Notes under the pieces: generated by a model
Told to the model about the DNA's origin: nothing
What the model saw: only the letters and a program-made list of their open reading frames with translations
Databases searched by the model: none
Part shown: positions 10,041 through 19,759 of the stretch, piece after piece
Layout of the letters: every line of letters starts with the position of its first letter
How positions within the stretch are numbered: the stretch's first letter is position 1
Program-made: the position numbers and the translations under genes
Assembly: GCA_022539475.1 (NCBI GenBank)
Contig: VCMS01000249.1
Location: forward strand, 1-64,000
Direction of reading: 5' to 3'
From: Gracilaria domingensis
Lineage: Eukaryota; Rhodophyta; Florideophyceae; Gracilariales; Gracilariaceae
Length of the DNA stretch: 64,000 nucleotides

Positions 10041-10294
10041 TTGCGCCTACACCCGCTCCATCATGGGGAAATGGTACATGTAATATAGCGAAGTAGTGGT
10101 TAGCAAAAGCGGTGGATAGAAGAATAGATACGAATAAAACGGTATGATTTCATAATGGGCATCATCTGTACTAGCACTAGTATTCCATGCGTTGCAGGGT
10201 ATCATTCCGCAGAAGGTATCGTGTAATGTGCACCTTAATGGAAACTGAACCTAGACTTCGCGAAATACAGTTCAGGTAGCCCTCGACTAAAGAA

Positions 10295-11005
10295 CTAGCA
10301 CGAGTGGAAAACCCACCAGTATTTACTGCACAGCGATTCTGGACGACCCAAGCAATTATCTGCAAATTTTGAAATAATTGATCTCGATATTTTTTCAAAA
10401 AATTTACTGGACGACCCTTGCCACTTTCTGGACGACCCTCGCCAAAAACTAGCATCTGCAAGAGACAGACGCTCCCCCTCCTTAGGTGGAGCGTTACGGG
10501 GAGCAGTCATCACGTCTGTTGACGGTGTAATAGACGCGGTGAAACGCGATTTCACCAGCGGTGTATGTTCCGATATCTCGGGTTGCGACGATATAATCGG
10601 TACCTCTGCGAGACCCCTTGCAGGATGGCGAAGCCCCACAGTAGGTGCAGTGTTCTGCGACGAGAATTCTCGGTTCTGTGTCTGTCCAGCTTCCTGCTTT
10701 GAATCCGAAACTACTTCCGCGTGCACGGTTGGGCCCTGCACGACGCGATCGCGGGAGAAACGATCATGAGCGTTGCCAACTTCCAGTACGACTGTGTCCG
10801 TATTCACGCTAATAACGCGGTATGGACCATCAGCGATGGGTGAAAGCTTATGGCGCCTCTCCTTTTCAGGGTTGTAGTACTCCTTCCTGACAAAGGCGAG
10901 GTTTCCCACTTTCAGTGCCGGTAGTGGTCTCCGTACCCGGGCATCAAAGTTCCGCTTGTAAGCGTGTTGTGCTTTCGCCATTGACGACCTGGCGACAGGT
11001 AGCAT
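10295..11005 (-). pseudogene. Gypsy integrase C-terminal part, end replaced by unrelated sequence
   Basis: The first 120 residues continue the integrase of the gypsy element: MLPVARSSMAKAQHAYKRNFD, then VGNLAFVRKEYYNPEKERRHKLSPIADGPYRV, the SH3-like GPY/F module of Ty3/gypsy integrases. The matching part of the element at 61.4-61.7 kb is almost the same. After this comes a Ser/Thr-rich linker that ends with an EGERLSL segment near 10475. From there the frame runs on through AT-rich DNA with a repeated GRP-like codon pattern (GGTCGTCCAG three times) and bears no resemblance to a gypsy element, so this marks the truncation point. It is separated from the upstream pol frame by ten bases and a frame change. 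Confidence 0.7.
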
Positions 11006-11014
11006 TGCGGATAA

Positions 11015-12946
11015 TCACTGCTTCAATTGCAAGTAGTGATCCCCTATTGACGGTGACGTATCCAACTTTGCTGATGGTTCAACCGCAACTGGCCGTGGTG
11101 TCCGTGAGAGCACAAGCTCAAAGAGCGATAAACCAGTTACTCTGTGAACTTGCGTATTATACGCATACGTCACGGTATCCGTATAGAGATCCCAAGTTTT
11201 CGGGTGTTCATCAGTATAAGCCCGCAACGCGGAGAGCATAGTCCGGTTAAACTGTTCGACTTGCCCATTGCATTGGGGATGATACGTCGTCGTGAAGAGA
11301 TTCTTCACGTCGAGTATCCGACAGACATCCTGGAAGAAACGTGAGGTAAACTGCGGGCCATCATCTGAAAGGAGATTGACCGGGGGACCGTAGACCATAA
11401 CCCAATGGCGAACGAATGCCTCCGCAACACTGAGTGCTGTAATCGACTTCAACGGAACTGTCCGGACTAGCTTACTGAATCTATCCGTAATGACGAGTAA
11501 GAACCGATTTCGTCGGGAAGTACGCAAGAACTCACCGAGTATATCGATGGCAATAAACTCCAACGGCGCCCTTGCGGGGAGAAGTGTTAGTTTCTTCGCA
11601 TGGCGACGCTGTTTAACTCGCTCGCGAGCACAATGTAGACACGCCTTCACGGTGGTGTGGCAGTCCAACGCTAACGCCGGCCAGTAGAAATCCCGACGCA
11701 GTGTCGTGTATAACCGCTTAGTACCCGGATGGGAAGCCATCCGCGAGTGATGCGAGAGATGCAATACCCTTGTTTGTAAGGAGTGAGGAACCACAATCTG
11801 TGGGGTAGAACGAACAACTCTGACGAGGTAACCTTGAGAATTAAGCCCAAAGGGGATCTTCGCACCGCCGTTAATCTGGGCGCGTATCCGCGTACAGAAC
11901 GGGTCAGACTGCTGTTCCCGCACCAGCTCTTCTGGCGTAGTAATCGGGACGAATGTACCGGATTCTGGGCCTTCACCGTCTGCGATGAGCAAATCATCAC
12001 AGATGTCGTCCGACACGATGTCGTAGTCTTCGTCACACTCCTCCATGAGGAAACAGGGGATATCCTCGTCATCCTCGTCGACGGGTAATGCCTCACCGTC
12101 CGTTCCTAATCGCGAAAGCGCATCCGTTTGCTCGTTCAAACAACCCTTCTTATAGGTGACCTCGTAGTCCAACTCGGCAAGCCGAAGACGCCAACGCATC
12201 AGGCGACCGGAAGGTTCCGTGATTGACATTAACCAACGCAATGCGGAGTGATTCGTATTGACGGTAAAGTGTATACCCATAAGATATGGTCGTAGCGTCT
12301 GCAAGGCCCATACCATGGCGAAACACTCCTTCTCGGATACCGAGTAATTGCGCTCGTGTACGTTAAGTGTACGAGACCAATAACCAATTGGTTTGCATTC
12401 CCCTTCGGATGTAGTTTGAAAGAGAGCACAGCCAATCTGGTAATCGCTCGAATCCGTATCCACCGTGTACGGCAACCCGTTCTTCGGTAACGCTAACACG
12501 GGTGCCGTAGTAACAGCCTCTTTAAGAGAGTTGAAGGCCTCCACTTGCGTGGGGGTAAGTAGTCCCAATTTGGGCGTCTGTCCCTTCTTCAAGAGTTCGT
12601 GGAGCGGTCCCGCGATCTTCGCGAAGCGAGAAATGAACCGTCTATAGACGTTGCATAGCCCCAGAAAGGAGCGTAGCTCTGTCTGTGTAGTGGGTTGCTT
12701 CGCCTCTTTGAGGGACTTCGCGCGAGTCTCCTCGATCAGCAGCTGTCCTGGACGTATGACATGGCCCAGATACTTCACTGAGTCAGTGAAAAACTCACAC
12801 TTCCTCAACTTGAGAGTAATTCCAGCATCTCGCAAAGCGGCCATTATCTCCCGAACATGTTCGAGGTGATCGTCCAAACTTTTGGAAAACACGATGATGT
12901 CATAGAGGTATACCAAGCAACTCCGCCATTTGAAGCGAGCTAACAA
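11015..12946 (-). pseudogene. Gypsy pol: end of reverse transcriptase, RNase H, integrase core
   Basis: 643 residues. It begins in the RT palm with YLYDIIVFSKS. The family has YxDD here, so the first catalytic Asp is Tyr (TAT instead of GAT, at 12902-12904). Then come the RT thumb (YLGHVIRPGQL), RNase H (DTDSSDYQIGCALFQ near residues 165-180; ERNYSVSEKEC; NTNHSALRWL, with Asn where the family has Asp), an acidic linker (DEDDEDIP), the integrase HHCC zinc finger (HHSRMASHPG then CLHCARE) and the integrase core with D (AIDILGEF), D (LLSDDGPQF) and E (QVEQFNRT). The frame is open through RNase H and integrase, but the catalytic residue changes mean that the RT, and perhaps RNase H, is inactive. 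Confidence 0.85.
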
Positions 12947-13758
12947 AATGTCCAGAGCACGCTGAAACGTGGGAGGGGGGTGTTCGTTAACCCGAACGGC
13001 ACACGCTTAAAGCGGTATAATCCTGAATGACAGGTGAACGCGGTCTTGTCACGGTCTTCCGGCCTAACTGGTACTTGCCAGTAACCCCAGTTTGCATCCA
13101 AAGTGGAGAACACAGTAGCATCGCCAAGCGAGTCGAAATACTCGTCCATACGAGGTATAGGGTACACGTCTTTGACGTTGACATCGTTCAAGCGACGATA
13201 GTCGATACAAAAGCGGCAGGAACCATCGGGTTTCGGAGCCAGTACAATTGGTGAAGCCCACGGCAACTGAGCCGGTTCTATCACGCCAGCGCAGAGCATT
13301 TTGTTGATCTGAAACTCTTCCTCTTTCAGTGCTTTCGGGCCTGCCGTGTAAGAGTGCTGAGCAATCGGCTTGGTCTCCGGCAGGAGGTCAATCCGGTGTT
13401 CCGTAGTTGAAACCTCTCCGAGGGAACTATCCCACATTGGTGTAAACTCTCGCAACATGTTGTGCAACTTCTCGCGGTGTGAAACCGGTACATGACCGAG
13501 ATTCAATTCTTCTATCTCCTTGATAGGGTCAATCTTGTCATAACTCGTAGAAGCGGTCCTAACTTCCGAGTCATTCGTTTGTTCAACCGTCTGAGACGGG
13601 TCCGACGCAGACGAGCGCGACGATTCTCCCTCCCCCTCCTTAGGGTGAAGCACACCAATGCGCTCTTCAGCAATCCCGAGCATCTCGGGGGCAGTCACCT
13701 TTGTAGGGATGAGCGCCGTAGGGTGCGGTAAGACAGTACCAATTACTTGGTTCTTCAC
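12940..13758 (-). pseudogene. Gypsy pol: linker and N-terminal half of reverse transcriptase
   Basis: 272 residues. After a variable linker comes the RT N-terminal part: HRIDLLPETKPIAQ, GVIEPAQLPWASPIVLAPKPDGSCRFCIDYRRLNDV, then DEYFDSLGDATVFSTLDANWGYWQV, which holds the first catalytic Asp of RT (TLDANWGYWQV), and TAFTCHSGLYRFKRVPFGLTN. The frame is lost right after GLTN, where a 1-base shift leads to LPRFSVLWTFC and a stop. The continuation in the next frame starts with LARFKW. It is also out of frame with the protease section upstream. The intact counterpart in the second gypsy element is at 59155-59715. Confidence 0.8.
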
Positions 13759-13787
13759 TAGATACTGGGGTTTCTTGCCAAAGTTGG

Positions 13788-14516
13788 CTAACAGAACCGA
13801 AAGGGGTGTTCGCTGTTGATTTGAACAACTCCGTTCGCCAACGCGACCTGATACTTCTCATATAACGATTTCAATGGTTGAACAACCCGCAAACCACGCG
13901 GTGCGGCGGTAACATCAACCCAAACCTGGGATTCTGGCGGAATAGAAATTGCACGCGCTACGCGGAGCTTCGGCGACTCCTTCGGAGGTGAGAAATCCTG
14001 TAAAGGAGCGGGTAGTGGTACCAGCTTAGCTGACGCTCGGCGTAATGAGCGACGAACTATCGGTAGAACCGAACCATCTTTCATTTCCACTTCACGCGCA
14101 CGCAGTCGTATGGCTTCGACACATCTGTCGCAGAAGTCACACCCTAGAATGACAGGGGCAGCGAGCGTCTTGCAGACGATGAATTCTACCTGCTCGATGC
14201 AGTTACCAATCCTGACAAGCAGTGAAACCATTCCAGCCGTTTGTAACGGGTTATTGTTAGCATCTGCCACGTCCATGACGGGTCCATGGCGGAATCGACA
14301 ACGGACTTTCGGCGGTAGTAACGACTCAACAATGAAGTTGGGGCCAGCACCTGTATCCAAGACAGAGAGATGACGCACCATATACTGGGTGGATAGGCCA
14401 AGGTCAGCAAATATCTTGTAGTTTCGCTTGGCCATCACCATGACTCGATCCGGGATCCGGTTGTTCCTGAACCGTATCCACGGGCGACGTAACACACCAA
14501 TGGTGGTAGAGTCCAC
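13788..14516 (-). pseudogene. Gypsy pol: aspartic protease region
   Basis: The protease motif VLDTGAGPNFI is near residues 52-62, followed by VILGCDFCDR near 128-137, the flap-distal segment of retropepsins. The upstream frame is open back to the gag stop, so pol is probably entered by a -1 shift at GTTAAAC (14630-14636, minus strand) just before the gag TGA. The end of this frame (GVVQINSEHPFRF) corresponds to GVVSIEPDQSFKV in the second element, where the protein continues, so the stop at 13788 is a frameshift product. Confidence 0.8.
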
Positions 14517-14626
14517 GTCTAAGACGGTCTGTTTCCTCGAAAGAATTTTGACCTGGGAGCGAGGCGGTGACGCCTCGGGCGCCGTAGACCTCGACTCGGG
14601 CTCCTCTCCATTGGAGACTCTCGCAC

Positions 14627-16710
14627 TCAGTTTAACTGAGTTCCATCCGTTCTAACGGGAACGGCGTCCTGTGCAGCAGGCATCTTCACAGATTCCTGTG
14701 GAACAGCGACAGAACTACCGGCAGCAGAGGTTGCCGCCACGGCTTGAACCGGTGAAGTATTGACCTGTGTCGAACCAGAGTGCAGTAACGCAGCTATTTC
14801 TGCGGCAGAAATTCTCCCAGGAAAGTCGGTTTTCGCCCGCAGATAAGCGGTTACCGGCACTGACGCCTGTTCGGCGGGGGTCAGCGCTTCAAAATTCGTC
14901 ACAACCGTGGCCATTTCTCTCATCGAGAAGTTACAGTTCGGAGCTGCATGACCGTGGTTGTAACACGTGAAACAGATCAAAGGTGGTCTTCCGGAACTCC
15001 GTGGGTCTTGAAACTTCGCCGTTAGCGGGTCTACCCAACCAAGTCGCTTGTAACGACTCCCTGAATAGGGTACTTGAGGACCGCGAACGAGTGGACGGTC
15101 TGCGTAAAGCAGTGCATCCTCCGTCTTCGACGAGGCTTCTGAAGTAGAAGGCAACTCCGTAGTCGGAATAGAATCCAGGTCCACCTGTGCGAGATGTATG
15201 TTATCCACACCGTGGCCAGAAAAGTCCTGCGGTAGCAGTGAAGCTGATGACCACCCTCCTTCGAGGTGCAACGCTTTGGTTGAAACCCAGGATCCTGTGC
15301 GTGCGCGCAAGGCGTCTCCCTCCGCCTTCGCGTACTGCACTAACTCCAGATAGGTAGTCTTCTTCCGGTCCTCCCGTCGCTGGGCAACCATAGTACGAAT
15401 AGCCGGATTCAATCCGTTGATAAACAGCGTACAGCGCTCGTTTCACGAGTAAACATTGCCACAACGGTGGAATGCCTTATTCAGGCGTACCAAGTACTCG
15501 GTCTCCGACTCCTTCGGGCGTTGTTTCGTCTCCCGCAACGCGGTGATTGCTTCCTCGATAAAGGTATTTGTCGCATACGAGCGCAACAAATACTGCACGG
15601 CTTTGGGCCAGCAGGTGACCCCTCCTTCAGAGGCGCGAGATGAACCTCTTACAGAGTTATACTGATCTTCAACGAGTCCACGTAGAAAATACCGTAAGGC
15701 AACATAAGCTTGCCCCTCACTCATGCCGAGGATGTCAGCCTCCGCTACAAAGCTTGAAAGAAAGTCAAGCACCAGAATGGGATCCTCCCCAGTGAATAAC
15801 TGGTTCCGAAAGGTTAAGGACATGCGTTTGATGCAGTCCTTCACCTTACCCGTGCCACGGGGCGTCCGATTCAGACTTGAATATTCCAAACGGTAATACC
15901 AGTAAGATAACAACCTTTTGAACAAGGGATTCGTCGGCTCCAATTCCCTCAAACCTGAGTGCTTTCGACCCCGTTTCCGGGTGCCACCACACCATAAGTG
16001 GACGTAGAACTCCGCGAACGCGTAGAACGAGCGCGACGTTCACCGTCAGCTGACGAGCTCGATGATAAGGAACCCGCCGAACGGTTTGAAATACCAGAAG
16101 ACTGTGACGGATCCGAGTCATACTCGTCAACATTCCTCTTCTTAGAGCGACTCTTTCCGGACTTCCGGTCACGTGTGCCACGAGACACTCCCACAGAAGC
16201 GGGGGCAGGACCGTCATCCTCACGGATGGTGGCCTCTAACGTCTCAAGACGGCCAAGAATCCGAATGAACTTCGTTTCCACCTCCTCGGTAAAACCGGGA
16301 TATCCTTGAAGTACCTCTAAAAGAGAGTTGACATCCTTCCGTAAAATACGTAGATCATCATACACACCTTCGGTGAGGGTAGCGTCAACCTTCACACGAA
16401 GTGTGTCGACCTCGGAAACGAGTGCTTCATGAGAACTCCTCATGACAGCAGTCTGAGCCTCAAGCACACGAACTTGAGTCTCCAACTCGTTTAAGAGCGC
16501 ATCCTTCGCCGCGACATCGGGAATAAGACCCTCCAAAGGAGCAGATGAAGGCCCAGCCACTGGGGCGTCAGACGACTTGACAGGCTGTTTCCGGTTTCCG
16601 GGTTTCTTTCCATCACCCTGTTGGGGTTCAGGAACAGACCGCAGACGCGGGGGCAAGCCAGAGCCAACGGAGTGAGACTTCGTAGGGCTCGAGCGTTTAC
16701 CCGACACCAT
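14627..16710 (-). pseudogene. Gypsy gag polyprotein, broken into three frames
   Basis: Starts at MVSGKRSSPTKSHS (ATG 16708-16710) and ends at 14627. The first part is Pro/Ser-rich and then a coiled-coil-like segment (LLNELETQVRVLEAQTAV; VYDDLRILRKDVNSLLEVL). The frame changes near 15950, and the capsid-like part follows (DPILVLDFLSSFVAEADILGM; SSRASEGGVTCWPKAVQYLL). A TGA at 15443-15445 interrupts the frame, which then continues in phase to the CCHC zinc knuckle CFTCYNHGHAAPNC near 14930-14970. The second gypsy element has the same layout. One frameshift and one stop make this copy non-functional. Confidence 0.8.
14630..14636 (-). promoter_or_regulatory. Possible -1 ribosomal frameshift heptamer GTTAAAC at the gag-pol junction
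   Basis: On the minus strand the gag frame reads CAG TTA AAC TGA. A -1 slip on GTTAAAC leads into the frame that is open into the protease. GTTAAAC is a known type of slippery heptamer. The related element has GAAAAAC at the same place before its gag stop. Confidence 0.45.
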
Positions 16711-17150
16711 CGTCCACGACGAAATACAACCAGAAAACTGGTAACAGGAAAGCAAAACAACAAATTAACCTCGAATGAGTGTAGCGTCTTCACACGAGTG
16801 ACAATAACCGACAAACCGGACGAACCAACCGTACCAACGGGAACAGCCGTATACGGAATTAGGGCTGATTCGACCAGATTGCTGAGAACAGTAGACAACC
16901 CAAACGGGGTGACAACAACCGTACCGACGGGAATCACACACTACGGAAATAGGTAGTGCCACCGGTAGTAAACCGTGTCCAAACAGCAACCAAAAATGTG
17001 GAAAGCAGTACCAACACGACGTCTGTCGGCAAAACCTTCCAGTACAAACTGTGTAGTGTATCTCCACGACCAGATACGAACCGGCACACCGAAAATTGAT
17101 CAGAAAACCAACTTGCTGGATCAACGCGACTTCAAAGTCGGGAAACCAAT

Positions 17151-17744
17151 TGTTGTGCAAAACCCAGCGATGCTTAAAAACACGCAAAGGCGGTTCAGAC
17201 CCTCTCTCAAGAGGTGAGCACAGCAGTAGAGCGCTCCTACAGGTACAACACGGCAATGCCGGGTGTAAGACCGGCGTCGATCCTTCTCAAGTAATGGAGG
17301 GAGCTATGTGGCAAAGAAGACGCGTCCAGCGGTAGAGAACACACGATACGAGTCGGTAGTAGCGTCACGTGCATAGTGCGCGGTACCCACGAGTGTGGCG
17401 ATGACACGCGAAAGCGGTGATAGCCCACGCGAGTGTGTCGAGCCACGAACGGTATGCACCCGTACACCAAGTAGTGCTACCTGTATAACAGGGACAGGAA
17501 TAAAGAAAACACACAGATCGTTAACACGCAAAAGCAGTAGTGGTGTTAATGGTGTCGCGAGGCGTATGATGAACCCTGCACAAGGTGTCGACTCTCTGGG
17601 AGGGGGATATCGGTCACCAAGGGTGAAACATCAGAGCCGAACACTCGGTTGTCTTGTTTACTTCCCCAGCACGGGGTGCAGCTCAACCTACTAAGTACTG
17701 CAGTAGGTTGACCCACTGTCAGTGTGGTACAGCAGATATGCTAC
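17151..17744 (-). repeat. 5' LTR of the minus-strand gypsy element
   Basis: In minus orientation the LTR starts TGTAGCATAT (right edge 17744) and ends GGGTTTTGCACAACA (left edge 17151), so TG...CA. Segments shared with the LTRs at 53131-54090 and 54437-55454 include the terminal TTTTGCAC-ACA, a GGTGTAAGACCG box and an AGCCGAACxCTCGGTT box. At 594 bp it is shorter than those (960 and 1018 bp). Directly inside is TTGGTTTCCCGACTTTG, a plausible tRNA primer-binding site; the second element has a similar TCTCCCGACTT. Confidence 0.75.
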
Positions 17745-17775
17745 AAATATCCACTTCAAATACCCCAATGAATAG

Positions 17776-18135
17776 GTGCAAACCTCCCGCACGTGTGTGA
17801 CTCACCGGCTAGGCCGTGCACCTCATAACACTAATTCTAATATTAAGTATACCCAAGAATGGGCTGATCTCACCAGTTATTCATACTGTGTACCACCACC
17901 TCCCGGTGTCGCCGTGCATATTATGATTCGCATCAGCGAAGAAGTCCCGCATTCGCGTTGCACTACAGTTTCGTCTTTATTGGACTCGGAAGCGAAGATT
18001 CTGTCAATGATGAAGGGTGTCACGGGCGATGATGAATATTCTAAGAGGCATTTGGAGAGCTGCTCACGACGACTCACACAGGTTGAGAAGATGATTAACG
18101 ACGCAATGTCTCAAAAAGAATCTGCATCTAATTAG
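17776..18135 (+). CDS. Unknown 119-residue ORF, possibly the truncated partner ORF of a Harbinger element
   Basis: The last 65 residues (ISEEVPHSRCTTVSSLLDSEAKIL to the end) look like real protein with a helical C-terminus (RHLESCSRRLTQVEKMINDAMSQ). The N-terminal part next to the gypsy LTR looks random. The stop is 53 bases from the stop of the opposing Harbinger transposase. PIF/Harbinger elements normally carry a second ORF encoding a Myb/SANT-like protein, so this may be its 3' end, cut off by the gypsy insertion. That is inference from position; no Myb motif remains. Confidence 0.3.
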   Translation: MQTSRTCVTHRLGRAPHNTNSNIKYTQEWADLTSYSYCVPPPPGVAVHIMIRISEEVPHSRCTTVSSLLDSEAKILSMMKGVTGDDEYSKRHLESCSRRLTQVEKMINDAMSQKESASN

Positions 18136-18188
18136 AGTCCCTACGGCCTGCGGCGTCCCAGAAACTGGATTTCGTTCGTAAACGATTG

Positions 18189-19376
18189 TCAAAGAGCACT
18201 GGAGTTTAAGTCGCGACGGCGTCGATGAAGTTGGACATCTAGATCGCATTCGTCTTGGAGGTGGATAGTGTAGTCGGCGGGCTCTGGGTGACCATTGGTG
18301 TCAGTACGCGAGGGAGGTGGAACAGTAACGCCACCGCCATTTTCTATAATGAAATTATGTAGTTTGCAGCATGTAACCACAACGAGAGTGTTCATTTGGA
18401 GAGTACAGCGCAGGGATCGCCAAAGTATTCCCCATCTCCCAACCAATATACCAAATGCTTGCTCGATTAATATTCTTGCCGAAATTTGCCAATAGTTGAA
18501 ACAGTCCTGCGCAACAGACAGCCGTCTACCGGACCACGGACAAAGAAGCCTCTCCGAACAAGTGTACGCGTCATCAGCCGCTATCCAGTAACCTGGCTCT
18601 AGACTTTCAGTATTTCGAGATAATAATCGAGAAAGAGAACTCATTGCATAAGCCGTTGAGTCATGCGTAGATCCCGGTGAAACACAAGAGACAAACGTAA
18701 ACCTGTAATATGAGTCACACATTCCTTGTAGGTTCAAGGTAAAGAATCCTTTTCGGTTGTAATATGTAGAAGAGTTAGCAACCTCAGAAGCCGACGGTTC
18801 GCAGATCTTCACAGGCAAGCCGTCCATTGCACCACAACAACGAGAGAATGGACTGGTTCCTTCTCGTGTGAACCTTTCTGAAACTTCTTGTAACCACGAT
18901 ATATTGGAATAAGGGAAGGTAATTTACAAGTTTTCTTTCAAGGAATGGACCGTTTCGTGAACGTGATGGTAGAAAGTAGAAGTAGATAGGTTGTGTGATA
19001 GACATATATCCAGATACGATCCCCCCGCTAACCAACGCAATTTCATAGAAAGCTTCAAGTAAATACTATGCCTGTAATCTTGCTCGTTCTTTCCGTAGTT
19101 AAATCCGATTATAGATATATAGACAAGACGGAGAAAAAGAGGAAACGGCCTTCTGTATAGACGTCGAAAGAATTTTTCAGGCATACCGTTTATGATGGAA
19201 CGAAATGTGACTATCGGGCGGTCAATGTTTTTGGAACATCGGCTTTCGAAAAGCTTGATGTGTCCGTGCCACACTGCAGCCAGAACGATAAAAAGATTTT
19301 CGGTTGATATCCTTCGTGAACGGTGCACTGCTGGGGCAGAAGCTAGTATGCGTCGACGTTGAAGTGGAGGATGCAT
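18189..19376 (-). pseudogene. PIF/Harbinger transposase, broken by frameshifts
   Basis: N-terminal frame 19376-18924 (150 residues) has the helix-turn-helix-like segment LRWLAGGSYLDICLSHNLSTSTFYHHVHETV typical of Harbinger transposases. The middle is in another frame (19035-18784). The catalytic part, 18827-18189, has GAMDGLPVKI (first Asp), SPGSTHDSTAY, AADDAY (second Asp) and ARILIEQAFGILVGRWGILWRSL (Glu). All three catalytic residues are present, but at least two frame changes around 18830-18930 separate binding and catalytic parts. It is related to the intact copy at 23214-24614 but clearly diverged, so it comes from a different subfamily. No terminal inverted repeats or 3-bp target duplication could be fixed. 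Confidence 0.85.
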
Positions 19377-19378
19377 GA

Positions 19379-19759
19379 TTGATCTTTTCTGACTTTGATT
19401 ATTTGTCTTGGATGATTTGTGTCATCACTGAAGAAGGTATTGGTGGGGTTTTGCTCTTTCTGAGCTTAAAAAGGGTGAGATTGGCGTTGGTTGTTGTTGC
19501 ATTCTGTCTGTTTATTGCAGGGTTTAACGAGCTTATTGAGCTCACTTTCTGGAGGCATGATGAGCTGCACTTTTCTCTCGTAAGGCTTAAAATTCTATCT
19601 ATGTTGACAGTGTTTATGACATTCCAGTTTTGTTACCGAACCCGGGCTTTTATTAAACCCTTGGATATGAACTCGCATTGCCCAAGTCCACGCGCATTGT
19701 ACGAGTACGAGGCTGAGCACGAGGGTTCCATGCATATTTGGTGTTGCCATTTGGAATGA
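19379..19759 (+). CDS. Doubtful 126-residue hydrophobic ORF
   Basis: Starts three bases outside the end of the Harbinger frame. It has two hydrophobic stretches (GGVLLFLSLKRVRLALVVVAFCLFIAGF; LKILSMLTVFMTFQFCY). I recognise no family, and no neighbour supports a role. It could be chance coding in T-rich DNA. Confidence 0.2.
   Translation: MIFSDFDYLSWMICVITEEGIGGVLLFLSLKRVRLALVVVAFCLFIAGFNELIELTFWRHDELHFSLVRLKILSMLTVFMTFQFCYRTRAFIKPLDMNSHCPSPRALYEYEAEHEGSMHIWCCHLE

Larger units (their letters stand above)
10295..17744 (-). mobile_element. Ty3/gypsy LTR retrotransposon, minus strand, 3' end truncated
   Basis: Order on the minus strand: 5' LTR (17151-17744), gag (16710-14627), protease, reverse transcriptase, RNase H, integrase (14530 to about 10450). 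The element is a divergent relative of the one at 54437-62652; they share the gag segment GGV(T/S)CWP, the protease and the RNase H-integrase arrangement. No 3' LTR is found near 10.3 kb. Recognisable integrase C-terminal sequence fades at about 10450, where AT-rich unrelated DNA begins. The element carries several frameshifts and a lost catalytic residue, so it cannot move on its own. Confidence 0.85.
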
